Positions 11,434 to 23,568 are shown, counted from the stretch's first letter. The stretch: 64,000 nt of DNA from Rugalucina vietnamica (GCA_964017185.1 OZ024877.1:8348006-8412005); one strand, 5' to 3'. Made by a program: numbers and translations. The notes: generated by a model not told the origin, from the sequence alone.

Positions 11434-12735
11434 TGCACTGAAAATCATTTATGGTCCAAAGAGTTCTGGAGCCACCACATTGCTCAGTGCAGATGGAAGC
11501 ACTCTTCTCACAGATAAAGAGGCTATCTTGAAAAGATGTGCAAAACATTTCGATAGTGTGCTAAATCGACCATCAAGAATCAATGAGGATGCAATCTTCA
11601 GACTTCCACAGATAGAGTGCAATGTTCTGTTATATGAATTTCCAACCGTCATGGAAACAAGAAAAGCAGCTCAACAAGTGTCATCTGGCAAAGCTCCAGG
11701 TACAGATGCAATTCCTGCATAGGTCTATAAGGCCGGGGGGCTACCCATGGCAGAGAAACTGACAGAGTTGTTTCACTGTATGTGGAGGTAGAGGGCTATC
11801 CCACAAGAATTTAAGGATGCATCCATAATGCACATATACAAGCGGAAAGTAAATTCACAAGTCCTATCCATTGATGGGTAGATACTGTCAAAAATTCTTT
11901 TGAACCGGCTGAATGTTCATCTTGAAAGGGACTTATCCAAGAAGGTCAATGTGGATTCAGAAAAGACAGGGGGACATGATCTTCACAGCAAGACAGCTTC
12001 AGGAGAAATGCCAGAGCAAAATATATAGATCTATACACCGCGTTTGTCGACCTCACCAAAGCGTTTGACACAGTTAGTCGTGGTGGACTCTGGAAAATCA
12101 TGACCAAGTTTGGCTGTCCACCCAGATTCATAGCAATGGTGAGACAATTTCATGATGGCATGCAGGCACGTGTGCAAAATGATGGAGAGTTCTCTGAACC
12201 CTTTAAGGTAACAAATGAGGTCAAACAGGGCTGTGTTATGGCACCAACACTGTTCAGCATGATGTTTTCTGTCATGCTCATGGATGCTTTTCAGAACAGT
12301 GATACTGATCTTCCAATCAGGTACAGTTTTGATGGTAATATATTCAACCTTAGAAGGTTGCAAGCAAAAACTAAGGTGTAGACTAATGTGCTAGATGAGC
12401 TCCTCTATGCAGATGATATGGATAAGAATGCAAGCTCAGAGGCAAAAATGCAAAGAGCCATGGATCAAGTCTCACAGTCATGTGATAACTATGATCTCTC
12501 AATCAGCACAAAAAGATAGAGGTTGTACACCAATCAGCACCTGGAAAACCGTACAATGAACCAACCATCACTGTGAATGGACAAAAACTGAAAGTTGTTG
12601 ACAAATTCACCTACCTGGGAAGCACTCTTTCCAGAGCAGTGCACATTAATGATGAGGTCATTGCCAGAATTGCAAAGGCCAGTGTGGCATTTGGAAGACT
12701 CCGTGCAAATGTCTCTTAGCGAAATGGAATCAAAA
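11434..12735 (+). pseudogene. Decayed LINE reverse transcriptase, 5' part
   Basis: Non-LTR retrotransposon polymerase with many stops and small indels. Recognisable blocks in order are GKAPGTDAIPA (RT start), FKDASIMHIYK, a mutated QCGFRKDRG block, AFVDLTKAFDTVSR, NEVKQGCVMAPTLFSMMF, LLYADDMD (catalytic YADD) and FTYLGSTLSRAVHINDEV. The reading breaks at GIKR, where a Naiad is inserted in reverse (12736-14047), and resumes at 14048. This domain order and the C-terminal ARIGLVSHQR segment are common in invertebrate LINEs; I cannot name the clade with certainty. Confidence 0.8.
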
Positions 12736-14047
12736 GGTACAAGTAGGCAAAGATCGGGAAAAGGCGCAATCAGAAAAAGATTCCCACTCCAAAAACCGAG
12801 GTGGGAAAAAAACAAACTAACAGTCAGGTACTTATACCATGAAACATATCGTAAGCCGAATGAGCAGCTATTTTCCCAATAGGTGGCCACTCAGTTACCT
12901 TAACTTAACTAAAACTATGAAAACACACATAAGGCGCCAACAGCACAAACAAAATTTAAACACCAAGACATAAAACAAAAAGAACCACCACATAGGTATC
13001 GACTTGGAACGATCAGTAACACAAAGTTACTGGCGGGCTTAAACCGGTTTTACAGGTACCTAACCTCACCCTCAGCTTCTGCCGTGGTTCATAACATTTA
13101 GTTAGTTATTCGGTCCTCGTGGTGAACCTCTAACTAGTCAATGAATCATCAAGAACAAACAAATAAACCATGATAAACATTCTGATGAATCAAAAACCAG
13201 GACTCACAGATTGAGTAAGCTGCCCGACGATGGAGATCCCTGGGCGCCGAATAACCTACTAACTCCGGAGCAAAAGAAAAACACCAGTTGGACCCCGGTG
13301 GGCCAAGGAACAGACAAGAAGCTCCGGCCCCAACCAACTAAAATGAATAGCTTTAAGTCGGGGCCATCATAGAGTCTGACGCCCGACCCACCGGTGTGTA
13401 ATTAAAGAAGGCAGCATAGTTATCAACCATGATTGGGTTAAAAACTAAGCATGCAGACTGTCGCATAACATTCAAGTTATAACCTATACGTCTGTAACGT
13501 GTTATGATTTTTCAGAACTGAAAAGAAAAATCATTTATTCCTTTAAGTTTCTTAAATTTGTAAACCAAGTCACCATAAAATTCAGGTTCCGAAAGGCCCT
13601 CACTTAAAAGCGTCTTCCCCTTTGGGAATACAAGTCTTTGATTTAGACCACCGATGTAAATTTTTGAAATTGCAGCAAAAATGTCTGGCTTTCGCGGACA
13701 GTTTTGTAAAAGGTCACTGACGAAGGTTCATTACCCGAAATTGTACAATATGGCCCATCTTCTCGCTTTCAATGCTTTACTGCTTCCAAAGGATCTAACA
13801 ATTATTTTTATTTAACCCAACATTATATTTGGAAATCAATTCATAGTGTCTACGATAAAATTTAGAAAAGGTTTTTCGAAGTTTATGATACCGATAGCCC
13901 TGTTGGAGAAGTTTTGCCGTTAAACATTTATTTCGAGCGTTGAAGTCTGTAACATGATTGCAGACTCTAGCAAACCTAATAAGCTGCGAAATGTATACAC
14001 CATAAGAAGCACGACGAGGAACGTCACCATCCAAAAAAGGAAAATTA
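12736..14047 (-). mobile_element. 5'-truncated NAI inserted in a LINE
   Basis: Reverse-strand Naiad: 3' end GGTACAAGTAGGC at 12736, complete 3' UTR with the conserved hairpin at 13014-13032, then the C-terminal RT portion (KLLQQGYRYHKLRKTFSK). It ends 5' at [13 protein letters not shown] near 14047. A GGC repeat (13617-13797) splits the coding part and further stops are present. The host LINE reading resumes almost at once on the far side, so little target was lost. Confidence 0.85.
13617..13797. mobile_element. GGC repeat copy nested in the Naiad
   Basis: About 180 bp interrupting Naiad coding homology. It shares CCGAAATTG-CAATATGGCCCAT and GCTTCCAAAGGAT with copies at 17880-18090, 28470-28620 and 45715-45905. 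The exact interruption shows it is mobile. No tRNA-like boxes seen. Confidence 0.6.
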
Positions 14048-14640
14048 AAGTCTACAAGGCTGTGGTACTGCCAACCCTCCTGTATGCATGCGAGACCTGG
14101 GCAGTATACCAGCGTCATGCAAAGAGACTTAACCATTTCCATTGAGAAAGCTGTTATAAATCAAGTGGCTAGACAAGATCCCAGACACAGAGGTCTTGAA
14201 GAAAGCAGGGATGCAAAGCATGCATACTGTCTTAAAGCTAGCACAGCTAATGTGGACTGGCCATGTTATAAGAATGTCTGATGAGCGACTTCCAAAGAAA
14301 GTCTTCTATGGAGTACTACAAGAAGGAAAGCGCTCTCAAGGTGGCCAGAAAAACGCTACAAAGACACCCTCAAAGCCTATCTGAAGGATGTTGACATACC
14401 AATTGGTCTTGGGAACAGACTGTACAGGAGCGATCAATGTGGTGAGGTCTCATTAACAAAGGAGCAGCTCTGTATGAAATAAGAGAATCTGTGAAGCTGA
14501 AAGAAAGCGCAGAGAACGCAAAGCTAATACCAATGGGCCACCAGCTGATTCAGCAACATTGACTTGCTCTACTTACATCCGACAGTTTAGAGCTAGAATT
14601 GGCCTAGTCAGCCATCAAAGAACTAACCAACACACACACC
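14048..14640 (+). pseudogene. Decayed LINE reverse transcriptase, 3' part
   Basis: Continues the element of 11434-12735 after the Naiad insertion: [39 protein letters not shown], then the C-terminal RARIGLVSHQRTNQH. The usual second zinc-binding cysteine of that terminal motif is Tyr here. Frames change around 14140 and 14360. It ends at TGA near 14636. The following 14640-15030 shows nothing recognisable. Confidence 0.8.
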
Positions 14641-15034
14641 TATTCAAGAAAAAATGATGGTCTTTTTCACTAGTGAGAGTCGAACGTACAGGATGATCCA
14701 GAATATCTGATACCATTTCAACCTTTAATAACTTTGTTTCTGCAGCATATTCATTTTTAAAATCTACATGTATATAAAAATCATCTACAATGGTTCACGT
14801 TTTGCTTGGTATACATGCAAAGTACATAAATCTCTGATATGTTAAATAGAATTGGTCGTCAAAACTTTGGTTTATGACGTCAATATTGGATTACGATTGC
14901 GTCAAGGCTGGTGTGATAACTTCCTTTTTTCTTGATATGACTCTTGAATGAAAACGTAAAGTAACCTAAACCAAATACTTTTTGAAAGCTGAAACACCTA
15001 TTTGTTGAAGGGTTTGAAAATTAACGCCACAAAT

Positions 15035-15190
15035 TTGAGCCGGCCCATGGGAAAACCAACAATTTGCATATGCGAAAACAAAGGCGCGGTTACCGCGAAG
15101 CTGATCAGCGCCTTTGTTTTCGCTACACAGATAGTACACAACCTCTTCTACTTAACTCCAAAATTTCAAGCTTCTAGCCTTCTTCTGTGA
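15035..15190. mobile_element. TGA-MITE fragment
   Basis: Left end GAGCCGGCCCATGGG plus central palindrome (GAAAACAAAGGCGC / GCGCCTTTGTTTTC), missing the right terminus. Confidence 0.7.
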
Positions 15191-15427
15191 CTTACAGCCT
15201 GATTTGAAGCAAGAAACTGGCGAAGATTACGAAAACATTTTGAAATTCTCGTATTTGTTGTAAATCGGACACACAGCCGTATCATACAGTTATAGGCTTG
15301 AAATGTACCAAATAGAATGTTACAAAACAAAGGAGCACTCAGCTGATACGCACTTTTGTTAAATCATACTCAAAAAGCTTGCTTGCTTTCGGTATTGCTC
15401 AGTTAGTCAACATCTGATGCCATGCCG

Positions 15428-15618
15428 TCAATCCAGAACTTTCGGAAACAGAAAGTGCCGAAAGTCATCCAAAATGTCGACAATTATTTTGCAGCTGCGT
15501 TACAGAAATCTATATTGCATGAACAGGGCGTGGTATGTTATACTTGATACTGCTTCGCCAGTTTCTTGTTTTCTACAGGGACCCTCTATTTATATAAGAG
15601 AACTAAGTCTCAACATAT
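15428..15618 (-). pseudogene. Dead Ly6 last exon next to gene D
   Basis: Aligns with exon 3 of gene D along its length after an intact TTTTAG acceptor. The first cysteine codon is changed to Ser, a TAA stop follows within ten codons, and only one of the two CxC cysteines is recognisable (CSCNxxxC has become FMQYRFL). The stop aligned with that of gene D is TGA at 15430. A tandem copy that has decayed. Confidence 0.65.
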
Positions 15619-15694
15619 CTAAAACACACAATCCAAGTGACAATGGAAACACGATACATGTATTAGTGGTTGTACGAAGCTCATGTTTATGCAG

Positions 15695-16474
15695 TCAATG
15701 CATAACTTTGGAAAGAATAAAGATCCCAAAAATGAGGCCGAACGTCATCAAAAGTTTCGCCACCGGTGTGGTGGCACCGTTGCAGAAATCTTCATTGCAC
15801 GCACAGGCGTCGTATCTTGTACTACTTGACTTGCCAGTGCTCACCCTTGTCGGTCTACAGTCACCCTCAATGTATTCCAGAGAACAAAGCCTCACCACAT
15901 CTGAAAACACGTAAGAAGAGTGACAAGGGGAATAAGATAAACCTTTCAAGATTATTTCAGCTCATATGAGACGGGCCAATCAGTAGGTGGGGCGAAAACG
16001 GGAGATCCCAGAGAAAAACCACCTGACACACCCGCAAGCAGAACTTGGATTGTCTCACATGTGGCCAGAGCGGGGCTCAAACCCACACCAGGCACAGCGG
16101 TGAGTTTTTTTTTCACATTAGCAAGAGCCATGTAGTTTTGACATCAGTTTGGACTTGACACGATGTTGTTCATGGAACTACGAATCGCATTTCAGTTCTA
16201 TAGATTTGTTAAGACTTTGCATCAGACATGTAGACGTAACACTTGGATTATCGATTATACATGTCGTGTATCATTTAACAAAATTGTATACTGGTGAACA
16301 ATGTTGTTGTTTATGTTAAACACTGTCTTAACGAATATTTTTCCCGACATGGAGTTTAACATACCATCATTCTTTTTCGATTTCTCGCATGATCCAGTAC
16401 AGTTGATAATGTTTGCCTCGTTTTTGTTGAATGGATCTTGACAATAGTTACACTGGTAGCACTGCAGAGCATGG
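15695..16474 (-). CDS. Ly6/uPAR-domain protein D (exons 2-3; first exon not found)
   Basis: LU-fold surface protein. Exon 2 (16365-16474, 110 nt, acceptor TTTTGTCAG, donor GTATGTT) encodes HALQCYQCNYCQDPFNKN and continues to GSCEKSKKND. Exon 3 (15695-15900) encodes VVRLCSLEYIEGDC, then ACACNEDFCN and a hydrophobic tail LLMTFGLIFGIFILSK ending VMH, a good GPI-anchor signal. Ten LU cysteines are complete and phases match genes A-C. No signal-peptide exon was found between 16475 and 19130. A first exon further upstream (23645 or 20905) could be used only by splicing across gene B. Probable gene, 5' end unresolved. Confidence 0.75.
15941..16105 (-). mobile_element. SINE copy (tRNA-derived, truncated)
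   Basis: Close match to the SINE at 31795-31994 from the ACCTTTCAAGATTATTTC tail to the B-box region (GGGGCTCAAACCCACAC), lacking the A-box end. It lies in the intergenic stretch just upstream of exon 3 of gene D, inside its intron. Confidence 0.65.
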
Positions 16475-16982
16475 CTGACAAAATAAACATCACATAATAC
16501 ATCAAACATTCTTTTTCATACACGTTAGCAGCTATGTACGTATAAAGTTGTTTAGAGAACCTGTTGACTCTTAAATAGCGACCATACTTAAAAGTTTGTC
16601 CATTTTTACAGTTGAAAGGAATATTGCATTTTTACACGGGGTATGATATTATGTTTCGATCTCTGCTATCATTAGGTCAATCTCCAGAAATAACAGTGAA
16701 GAACCAAGGTGGACATTCACGTGATACAAATCGAATGATTGAAGCTGTGACCTGTAGTATGGCCTAAACCTGGACACACATCTTACATTTTCAGGTTTCA
16801 TCTGTCAAATTCTACTATAGTTTAGAAGTTAAACCGATTTAATACATAGACGTGAAGAAAATATAAGTTATATATACTTAACACCAAAAGTTACTTCACC
16901 CGAAAAGAAATGCACTGATCGGCCGATACATCAAACAGTTTTTTCATACATATTAGCAGCGATGTACGTATAAAGTTGTTTA

Positions 16983-17043
16983 GATCCAGTACAGTTGATA
17001 ATGTTTGCCTCGTTTTTGTTGAATGGATCTTGACAATAGTTAC
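16983..17043 (-). pseudogene. Ly6 exon-2 scrap
   Basis: A 60-bp piece identical to the middle of gene D exon 2 (TGTCAAGATCCATTCAAC and on to ACTGGATC). It is joined to intron sequence (16936-16982, matching 16516-16560) in the reverse order to gene D, so a duplication breakpoint lies here. A Naiad fragment follows at 17056. Confidence 0.7.
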
Positions 17044-17055
17044 TTGGTTTTTCAT

Positions 17056-17512
17056 TGTTATTGTTAGAGAGGGTGTTGAGGACGGTGCTCTTAAAGCTTG
17101 GAAAAGAAGTATCTTCACTATTGTGGATAAGCGTATAAAGTTTTATTCACAGAATACTAATCTTTTACCGCCTAAGCCCATATCGTGCTTTAGGCATTTG
17201 AAGCAGGGTATCCAAGAATTCCATAAGAAGTATGTCTTGGTTCCAGCAGACAAGGCCGCAAACAACGTTGTTGTTGTTTGTAGGCTTCACTATATTAACA
17301 CCTTAAAACAGGAGCTTGATGGTACCAGGGCTTATCAGGAGACAGATACTGATGAAATGTCCGTAGTTAATGCTCTCTTAAATGAATTACCCGTTAAGTT
17401 GTCTGTTTGTGTCAATGAAGGCCAAGACAAACTTCCTACGATGTATTGGTTACCTAAGCTTCACAACAGACCGTACAAGGCCAGATTTATTGCTAATTCT
17501 AGTTCTGGGTTA
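17056..17512 (+). mobile_element. NAI RT fragment (intact reading)
   Basis: 152 codons without a stop, from EGVEDGALKAWKRSIF through KYVLVPADKAANNVVVVCR to KARFIANSSSG. It is homologous to 41720-42145 of the long Naiad and retains LLNELPVKLS, which that copy has lost. Both ends are truncated. It abuts an inverted Naiad UTR at 17513, a head-to-inverted arrangement typical of Penelope-like elements. Confidence 0.85.
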
Positions 17513-17840
17513 GCCGAGTGAACAGCTATTTCCCAATAGGCGGTCACTCAGTTACACGAAGTTAGCCAAAACTATGAAAACGCACATAAAGTTCAAAAGT
17601 CGACTCCAAAACATAAAACAAATAGAACCACGAAAGAAGTATTGCCTTGGAACGATCAGTAATATAAAACTACTGAGGGGGGGGGGGGGCTTAAATCGAT
17701 TTTATCTTCCGCAGGGGGTTCAAAATAATTAGTCAGTTGTTCGATCTTCGTGGTGAATCTCTGCCTAGTCAATGAATCATCGACAAACAAATAAATCCAG
17801 ATAACCACCATGATGAATCAAAACGAGGACACACATAGCT
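17513..17840 (-). mobile_element. Variant NAI 3'-UTR fragment
   Basis: Reverse-complement variant of the UTR (CCAATAGGCGGTCACTCAG), including the hairpin region near 17657-17675, a G12 run and the GTGGTGAATCTCTGCCTAG stretch. Confidence 0.7.
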
Positions 17841-17879
17841 GAAACCATTGTTAATGTCAAAAAGGGCATCTTCCAAAGA

Positions 17880-18090
17880 ATATTTCAATTATTTGACCCC
17901 GTTTAGGCATGTGGCTTTGATTTAGATATCCCTCGTGTCAAGTGTTGAAATTGCGGTGTATTTACATGTATCTGGCTATCGTCGCCGGTTTATAAAGGGT
18001 CACTGATGGGGGTTCAGTTCCGAAATTGCACAATATGGTCCATACTACCTCCCTTTGAAGGTTTTCACTACTTCCAAAGGATAAAACGTT
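17880..18090. mobile_element. GGC repeat copy
   Basis: Shares GACCCCGTTTAGGCATGTG, GAAATTGCACAATATGGTCC and CACTACTTCCAAAGGATAAA with the copy at 45715-45905. From 18100 to 19130 nothing else is identifiable apart from a C-rich fragment near 18700-18930 with distant similarity to 25131-25230. Confidence 0.55.
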
Positions 18091-19133
18091 TTATATTTTA
18101 TTGACCTGAAAACGTCACTCCAGTGTGTTGTTCAAGCAGGGAAATTCGAGTTAATTTGAACTTAAATAAGCATTACAATAACATCTCTTAAAGACTTAGT
18201 CTTCAAACTTAAAAAAATAACTACAGTAACACATCAATAGCTATGTGATTTGAAAAAAAACCCAAACATTATTTTGACCCCTTGCATGTTTTAAAGGGAC
18301 GTGTTACTGCATACTGTCATTAAAATCCTTAAAATTTCGCCCACCTAATGCGTAATTAGTTGGGCTTCAATACTTATCAAATACCCGAAAAAACTATCTA
18401 GAAAAACAGGATAAAGTTACTTTTGGCTTTGAGTAGATTCGTGGATAACTTCCTGCCATGTGAGAACAGTCATATTGATATGTTACTTACATGTAGTCAT
18501 TTAGCGCACAACAATAACGCGAAAGTCTGGTACTCTCTTAAACTGCATAGACTGTAATTAACTTCATCCATATATCCTTACTTACTTACATACATTCGTG
18601 CTGACTGACCGACAAATGGTTGACTGCTTAAAAGTTCTGAGTCTGCCTGGGAAAAATTAGTCAAGCCGTCAATACGGAATTTATTAGTTTACTTGACTAG
18701 TTAAATTTTATACCACATATTGCATGCCATGACATCCAAGTGTGTGTAAAAATCCCATAAAATGAAGGCAAAATTCCGACACGCCAATTGCTGCTGACTT
18801 GGACGTAAAGCAACACATAAAAAAGAAAACAAAAAATGAATAAACTTGCGTATAGTGTGTGACGTGAGCAGGGAAACAGATAGAACTACATACATATGTA
18901 CCGTTTTAGGGCATTGCATATTTTGTTGCATTCACTGCAGTACAATTATAACAGAAAGGAAAATAAAATATTCTGTATAGTTTTTATAGGATTTTGTAAA
19001 AAAAAAAAATGTCTGAAAAGAACATATTATCTTAAGGGTCTAGTATTATCATAGCATTTGTTAGATTCGCAGCCCGATTGCTGTCATAAATTCTAAATCT
19101 GCTTCCGGAAACAGTAATTTCATATAAGATATA

Positions 19134-20963
19134 TTAGTGATAAAGAGCATAGAGAAGAATTGTCAAACACAGATAAACCGGAAAGTATATTTTATAGTTC
19201 AAAACAGTTGCCGAGTTGCATAAGTCAGTGTCACAAGCACAGAATCCAATATCATGGTCCCCTCTAGTTGACTTTGTCCATGTACAATCCGAGTCTGGGT
19301 AGTTGGGGGTACAAAACCTCACCACGTAACCAGCTGTAACAAGGGAAAAGGCTATCTCAAGACATACTAAAATAAATACTGTATGCCAATGTATGTGTTT
19401 ACAGTAATTGATTTTAGAAAAACGGAGCTCGCTTGGTATAAATACGCTGAAACTTCGCAATACTTTGAAACAGGTATACCCTGAATTTCGATTTAAACTA
19501 TTTTACTTTTATTTGTTTTCAAGAAAATAATAATCATACATTATCTGAGTAAATTTTGATTATTTCTTATTCTTTATTATTTACAACTTATATCAATTAA
19601 TATTAATCGTGCTTTTACTCATATTTGAATGAAAAGTGTCCTTTGATATGTTCCCAATAATGAATTTTTATTGATTCCGATATGAAAGAAACTTAAACGT
19701 CAAGAAAAGGGTTACGTACAGTTGTCTCGTTTTGTTTTAGCACACCTTCCGTAGCAGGTTTCGATGTTTGCTAAGCTCGCGTTGAAGTTATCATTACAGC
19801 TCTTACACTCATAGCATCGGAGACCAGAACTGAAAATATATAAGACGAACTTCAAGTTTCTACATAAGCGTACTACAGGTTAAAGATTTTCCAACTTATT
19901 TTAATACATTATGATGAACTAAAAAGGAATAATACAAATGAGATAACGTGTTAAATCTACAGATAGAAATTCACCGCGATTTTCATGTCATGAGTGAAAG
20001 TGTAAATTTAGAAATTAGCCTTGACAGAACTGTATGTTTAGAAACGCGTTTATCTTATTTGTTATACAATCTTTTTTTTCCGTTTTAAATATGCAATGCA
20101 CTTAGATTGATATATGAAAAAAATAGTTTTGCTTATGATAGTCATGGAGGCATTTTCGTGTAAGACAATTATTCATTTAATGTGGATGTGGAATGGTAAA
20201 ATTTTATGGGCGTGCTCGCTGGTTTTGTTTGTGACGAACATGTCAAGTGTAATAAGGGGCAAGACAGGACCCATATGTATGTATTTAACCTTTTAAATCG
20301 AAACGGAACCAACCACAGAACAACATAAGCAAGAGATTAAGGATAAAACGTTGAAACAAGACATATACCTCCATAAGACAATTAAATCAAACGCAGAAGA
20401 AACCTTTCGAGAGAACTGTGTAGATCCCGGTTTTATTCAGCGCTATGCACCTTATTTGATTGAGTCCTGAATATAAAGCTGAAAATATGTAATCACGCCC
20501 AGATACATGTCCATGTATGAATAGTATACGTTAACCTAACTGCATACATGTACATGTACAATATGATATTTTGTTTGTTTCAATTCATGTATTCAACAGC
20601 CACGGTCATGTCGGGGCGTTTCCCCATAAATGAGGATGTCATGACAGCCAACAAGAACTTCAGCTATAACCAACCAAATGCGCCTCAAATGCTTATACGT
20701 ATGGATTGTTTGAAATGAACCACATTTCCTGGGCATGCTCATACCAGAGCGACAGATAGTCAGTAAGAGGCATATGCATGGAGGCACAAGCAGTCCATCT
20801 GTTTCTCTAGGCCCCGATGGGCGGGGTCCACAATGTGATACTAAAACCTGTTCGAATAACACAAAGACAGATATCCCAGTGTAAGGCAAAAGAGTCAACA
20901 ATACCTCGCATATATAAACGTCATCAAAAATATTCCAGTGAATAACCAATGCATATACGCCAT
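19134..20963 (-). CDS. Ly6/uPAR-domain protein B, GPI-type (3 exons)
   Basis: Complete paralogue of gene A. Exons on the minus strand: 20905-20963 (signal peptide MAYMHWLFTGIFLMTFIYA, donor GTATTG), 19720-19829 (CYECKSCNDNFNASLANIE onward, donor GTACGT) and 19134-19333 (FCTPNYPDSDC, then GFCACDTDLCN). The joined 369 nt encode 122 residues. Ten cysteines follow the LU order. The C-terminus, after YKIYFPVYLCLTILLYALYH, is hydrophobic and ends at the stop, as expected for a GPI signal. The predicted protein is secreted, then anchored at the outer cell surface. Intron 1 is short (about 1.1 kb) beside the 4 kb of gene A. The ligand is unknown. Confidence 0.85.
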
Positions 20964-21071
20964 TTCAGCATACCTTAACGTCCTTATATTATTAACTCAG
21001 TTGTTGATAAACAAGTTTTTGTGGTAAAACTAAGGTCACTGTAACAAAAACCATATAATTGCTACAATAAG

Positions 21072-21307
21072 TGAGCCGCCTCGTGGGAAAACCAACAATC
21101 TGCATAGGCGAAAACAAAGACGCAGATCAGCTTCGCGGTAACCGCGAAGCTGATCAGCGCCTTTGTTTTCGCTACACGGATAGTACAATTCCTCTTCTTC
21201 TTAACTCCAAAATTTCAAGCTTCTAGCCTGCTTCTGTAGCTGTACAGCCCGGTTTGTGTCGGACCTGGTCGGAAATCACATTGTTGGTTTTCCCACGATG
21301 TGGCTCA
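21072..21307. mobile_element. TGA-MITE, full-length
   Basis: TGAGCCGCCTCGTGGGAAAA and TTTTCCCACGATGTGGCTCA at the ends; central palindrome GCTTCGCGGTAACCGCGAAGC inside a longer inverted repeat of GATCAGC and AAAACAAAG. Non-coding, about 236 bp. Inserted in the duplicated block relative to gene A. Confidence 0.85.
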
Positions 21308-21435
21308 AGTTATATATTCAGTTGTAAAATACCTCAGATTGTCCCAAATATACCGCTAAATACGAGAATGTATACCTAAGTACACTGTAAAATTTTATAT
21401 TCTAAATTACGAGTTTTATATTATATATGAAGATG

Positions 21436-21755
21436 AAAAAAAGTACAAATAGGCAATGATCAGGAAATGGCGCAATAAGAAAGAAATTCCCACTCCATAA
21501 ACCGAGGGGTGGGAAAAAGTAAAATGACACTTACGTACGTATACCATGAAAAATGTCGTAAGCCGAGTGAGCAGCTATTTCCCAATAGGCGGCCACTCAG
21601 TTACCCGAAAAGAACTAAAAATATGAAAACGTACATAAGGCTCAAACAGTACAAAAATTGGACTACAAAACACAACACAATTAGAACCACAACAGAAGTA
21701 TCGCTTTGGAACGACCAGTAATATAAAATTACTGGGGGGGAGGGGGGCTTAATCA
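21436..21755 (-). mobile_element. Variant NAI 3'-UTR fragment
   Basis: Reverse-complement UTR variant. The conserved hairpin is CCAGTAAT-ATAAA-ATTACTGG at 21715-21735, with changed but still paired bases. Confidence 0.75.
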
Positions 21756-21984
21756 TTGGTCATTTGAGTTTTCTTGCAGTAAGCTCCGACCAGACGAAAT
21801 ATAATCACTGCAATACAAATCTCTAGATAACAGGCGTTTTCAAGCCCAATAATCACTTATGCAACGTTTTAGAAATTGGTTGAAAATGGCTGAACAAGTG
21901 ATGAAGATATTAAAGAAGAAGACCGGCCCGTGGCATTACGTTATGCAACTTTATTGTACGTCAAGTACAGGAAGGGATACCCAC

Positions 21985-21990
<6 letters not shown>

Positions 21991-22019
<29 letters not shown>

Positions 22020-22066
22020 AGATAAGATAAGATAAGATAAGATAAGATAAGATAAGATAAGATAAT
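21991..22066. repeat. (GATAA)n microsatellite
   Basis: About 15 perfect pentanucleotide units. 22067-22440 is unique-looking sequence with no feature seen. Confidence 0.95.
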
Positions 22067-22444
22067 TTATTATCCAATTATGGACCATAACATGGTATGA
22101 AATTTACGTGCAAATGTACATGTCATCACAATTAAGTTGATTGGTGAAAACCAAAATCAAACATTTGAAAACAGGAAAACATACATACACATAATATACG
22201 ATAATAAATATAAAATGATACTGCTGTGTGGCTCACATCGCAATATCTTTCATAAAACTGAACGATAAATCAAAGCAAACATGTGTAACAAGTATGGTGT
22301 CCAAAATGGGTCAAAACTAACGGTAGCGTTCGAACGCTGCATTTATTGGCATGAATGGAGCATTTGGACATGCTCCTATGAACGGCATGTGATGGGTAAT
22401 GTAAAGAAATACTGGGATCCTCATATCTAAGAAACAGGGCTATA

Positions 22445-22669
22445 TGAGCCGCCTCATGGGAAACCCAACAATCTGCATAGGCGAAAACAAAGACACAGAT
22501 CAGCTTCGCGGTAACCGCGAAGCTGATCAGCGCCTTTGTTTTCGCTACTCGGATAGTACAATTGCTCTTCTACTTAAATCTGAAATTTCAATCTTCCAGC
22601 TCTTTTCTGTCCAGTTTGTGTCGGACCTGTTCGGAAACCACATTGTTGGTTTTCCCACGAGGCGGCTCA
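22445..22669. mobile_element. TGA-MITE with TA target duplication
   Basis: Ends TGAGCC / GGCTCA, flanked by TA at 22443-22444 and 22670-22671. Terminal inverted repeats run about 28 bp; the central palindrome is intact. TA duplication points to the Tc1/mariner group. Confidence 0.85.
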
Positions 22670-23054
22670 TATTTGTTCAGGCGATTTAACACGTAAACAC
22701 GACAAAGTTGATAAATCATTTAGTTTTGCTTAATTCATTCGGTGAAAGGGGGTACAGATTGCATAAATTACACAGCAGATGATGAATTTTGTATAAAGTC
22801 TCGATGAAATCATGAACAAGGTAAGGGCCAAACTCACGAATACCTAGCATCTGTTTCATCATGACTAATTTGTCTTATGACCCTGTGTTCACTGACGGGA
22901 TCTTAATGACCTATAATACCATTTTGTAAACATGTCGTGGCAAAGGTCACATTGGTTCCTTGTTCCGTTAACAGGTAAACGGGATAAAGGCGGTCACGGG
23001 TGTGTGACAATAAACAATGCAAGGATTATAAGTACATTTACCAAAACAATATTG

Positions 23055-23568
23055 TGCCGCCGCATGGGAAAACCAACAATATGCATGGACGAAAACAGAG
23101 GCGCAGATCAGCGAAGCTGTGATCCATTATGAAACATGCCCATGCAATATACAGAGATGTTTTTAGCTTTAAAAAAATGAAAATTTTCAGTGGAAAATTT
23201 TAGTTATTTTTCTTATTTTTGCTCAAAACATAGATTGTGTGTACAAGTTAGAACCGCCTCGCCGAGGCGGTGGCGAGGCGGTTCTAACGAGTACCCACAT
23301 CCTATGTTTTGGAGCAAAAATAAGGAAAATAGGTTTACCCCTGCATACCCCAGTTTTACTATATAAAAGTGGGGTTCAAGGGGGTATACTTTTCACGGAC
23401 ATGTTTTCCTGATGCAGCGTCTTTGGTTTCGCTATACGGGTAGTTCAATTCCTCTACTTTCTAAATCCAAAATGTCCAGCCTCTAACCATCTTCTGTGAC
23501 TGGGCAGCCCGGTTTGTGTCGGACCGGGTCGGAACCCAAGTTGTTGGTTTTCTCACGCACAGGCTCAA
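23055..23568. mobile_element. TGA-MITE split by a TATA-FB element
   Basis: The left half (23055-23126, GCCGCATGGGAAAACCAAC) and right half (23415-23568, to TTTTCTCACGCACAGGCTCA) belong to one TGA-MITE. The TATA-FB at 23127-23414 sits between them. Confidence 0.7.
23127..23414. mobile_element. TATA-FB fold-back element
   Basis: Ends near GAAACATGCCCATG and GGACATGTTTTCCTG. The centre is GAACCGCCTCGCCGAGGCGG followed by a second partial copy GGCGAGGCGGTTC. Contains CTATATAAAAG near 23359. Confidence 0.7.

Noticed and set aside
15417-15914. 165-codon plus-strand open frame
   Set aside because: It is antisense to Ly6 exon 3 of gene D and its dead copy; the cysteine pattern and splice sites are on the minus strand.
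16740-16830. Possible first exon of Ly6 gene D (ATG with in-phase AG/GT)
   Set aside because: The frame MKPENVRCVSRFRPYY is not a signal peptide, so phase agreement alone was not enough.
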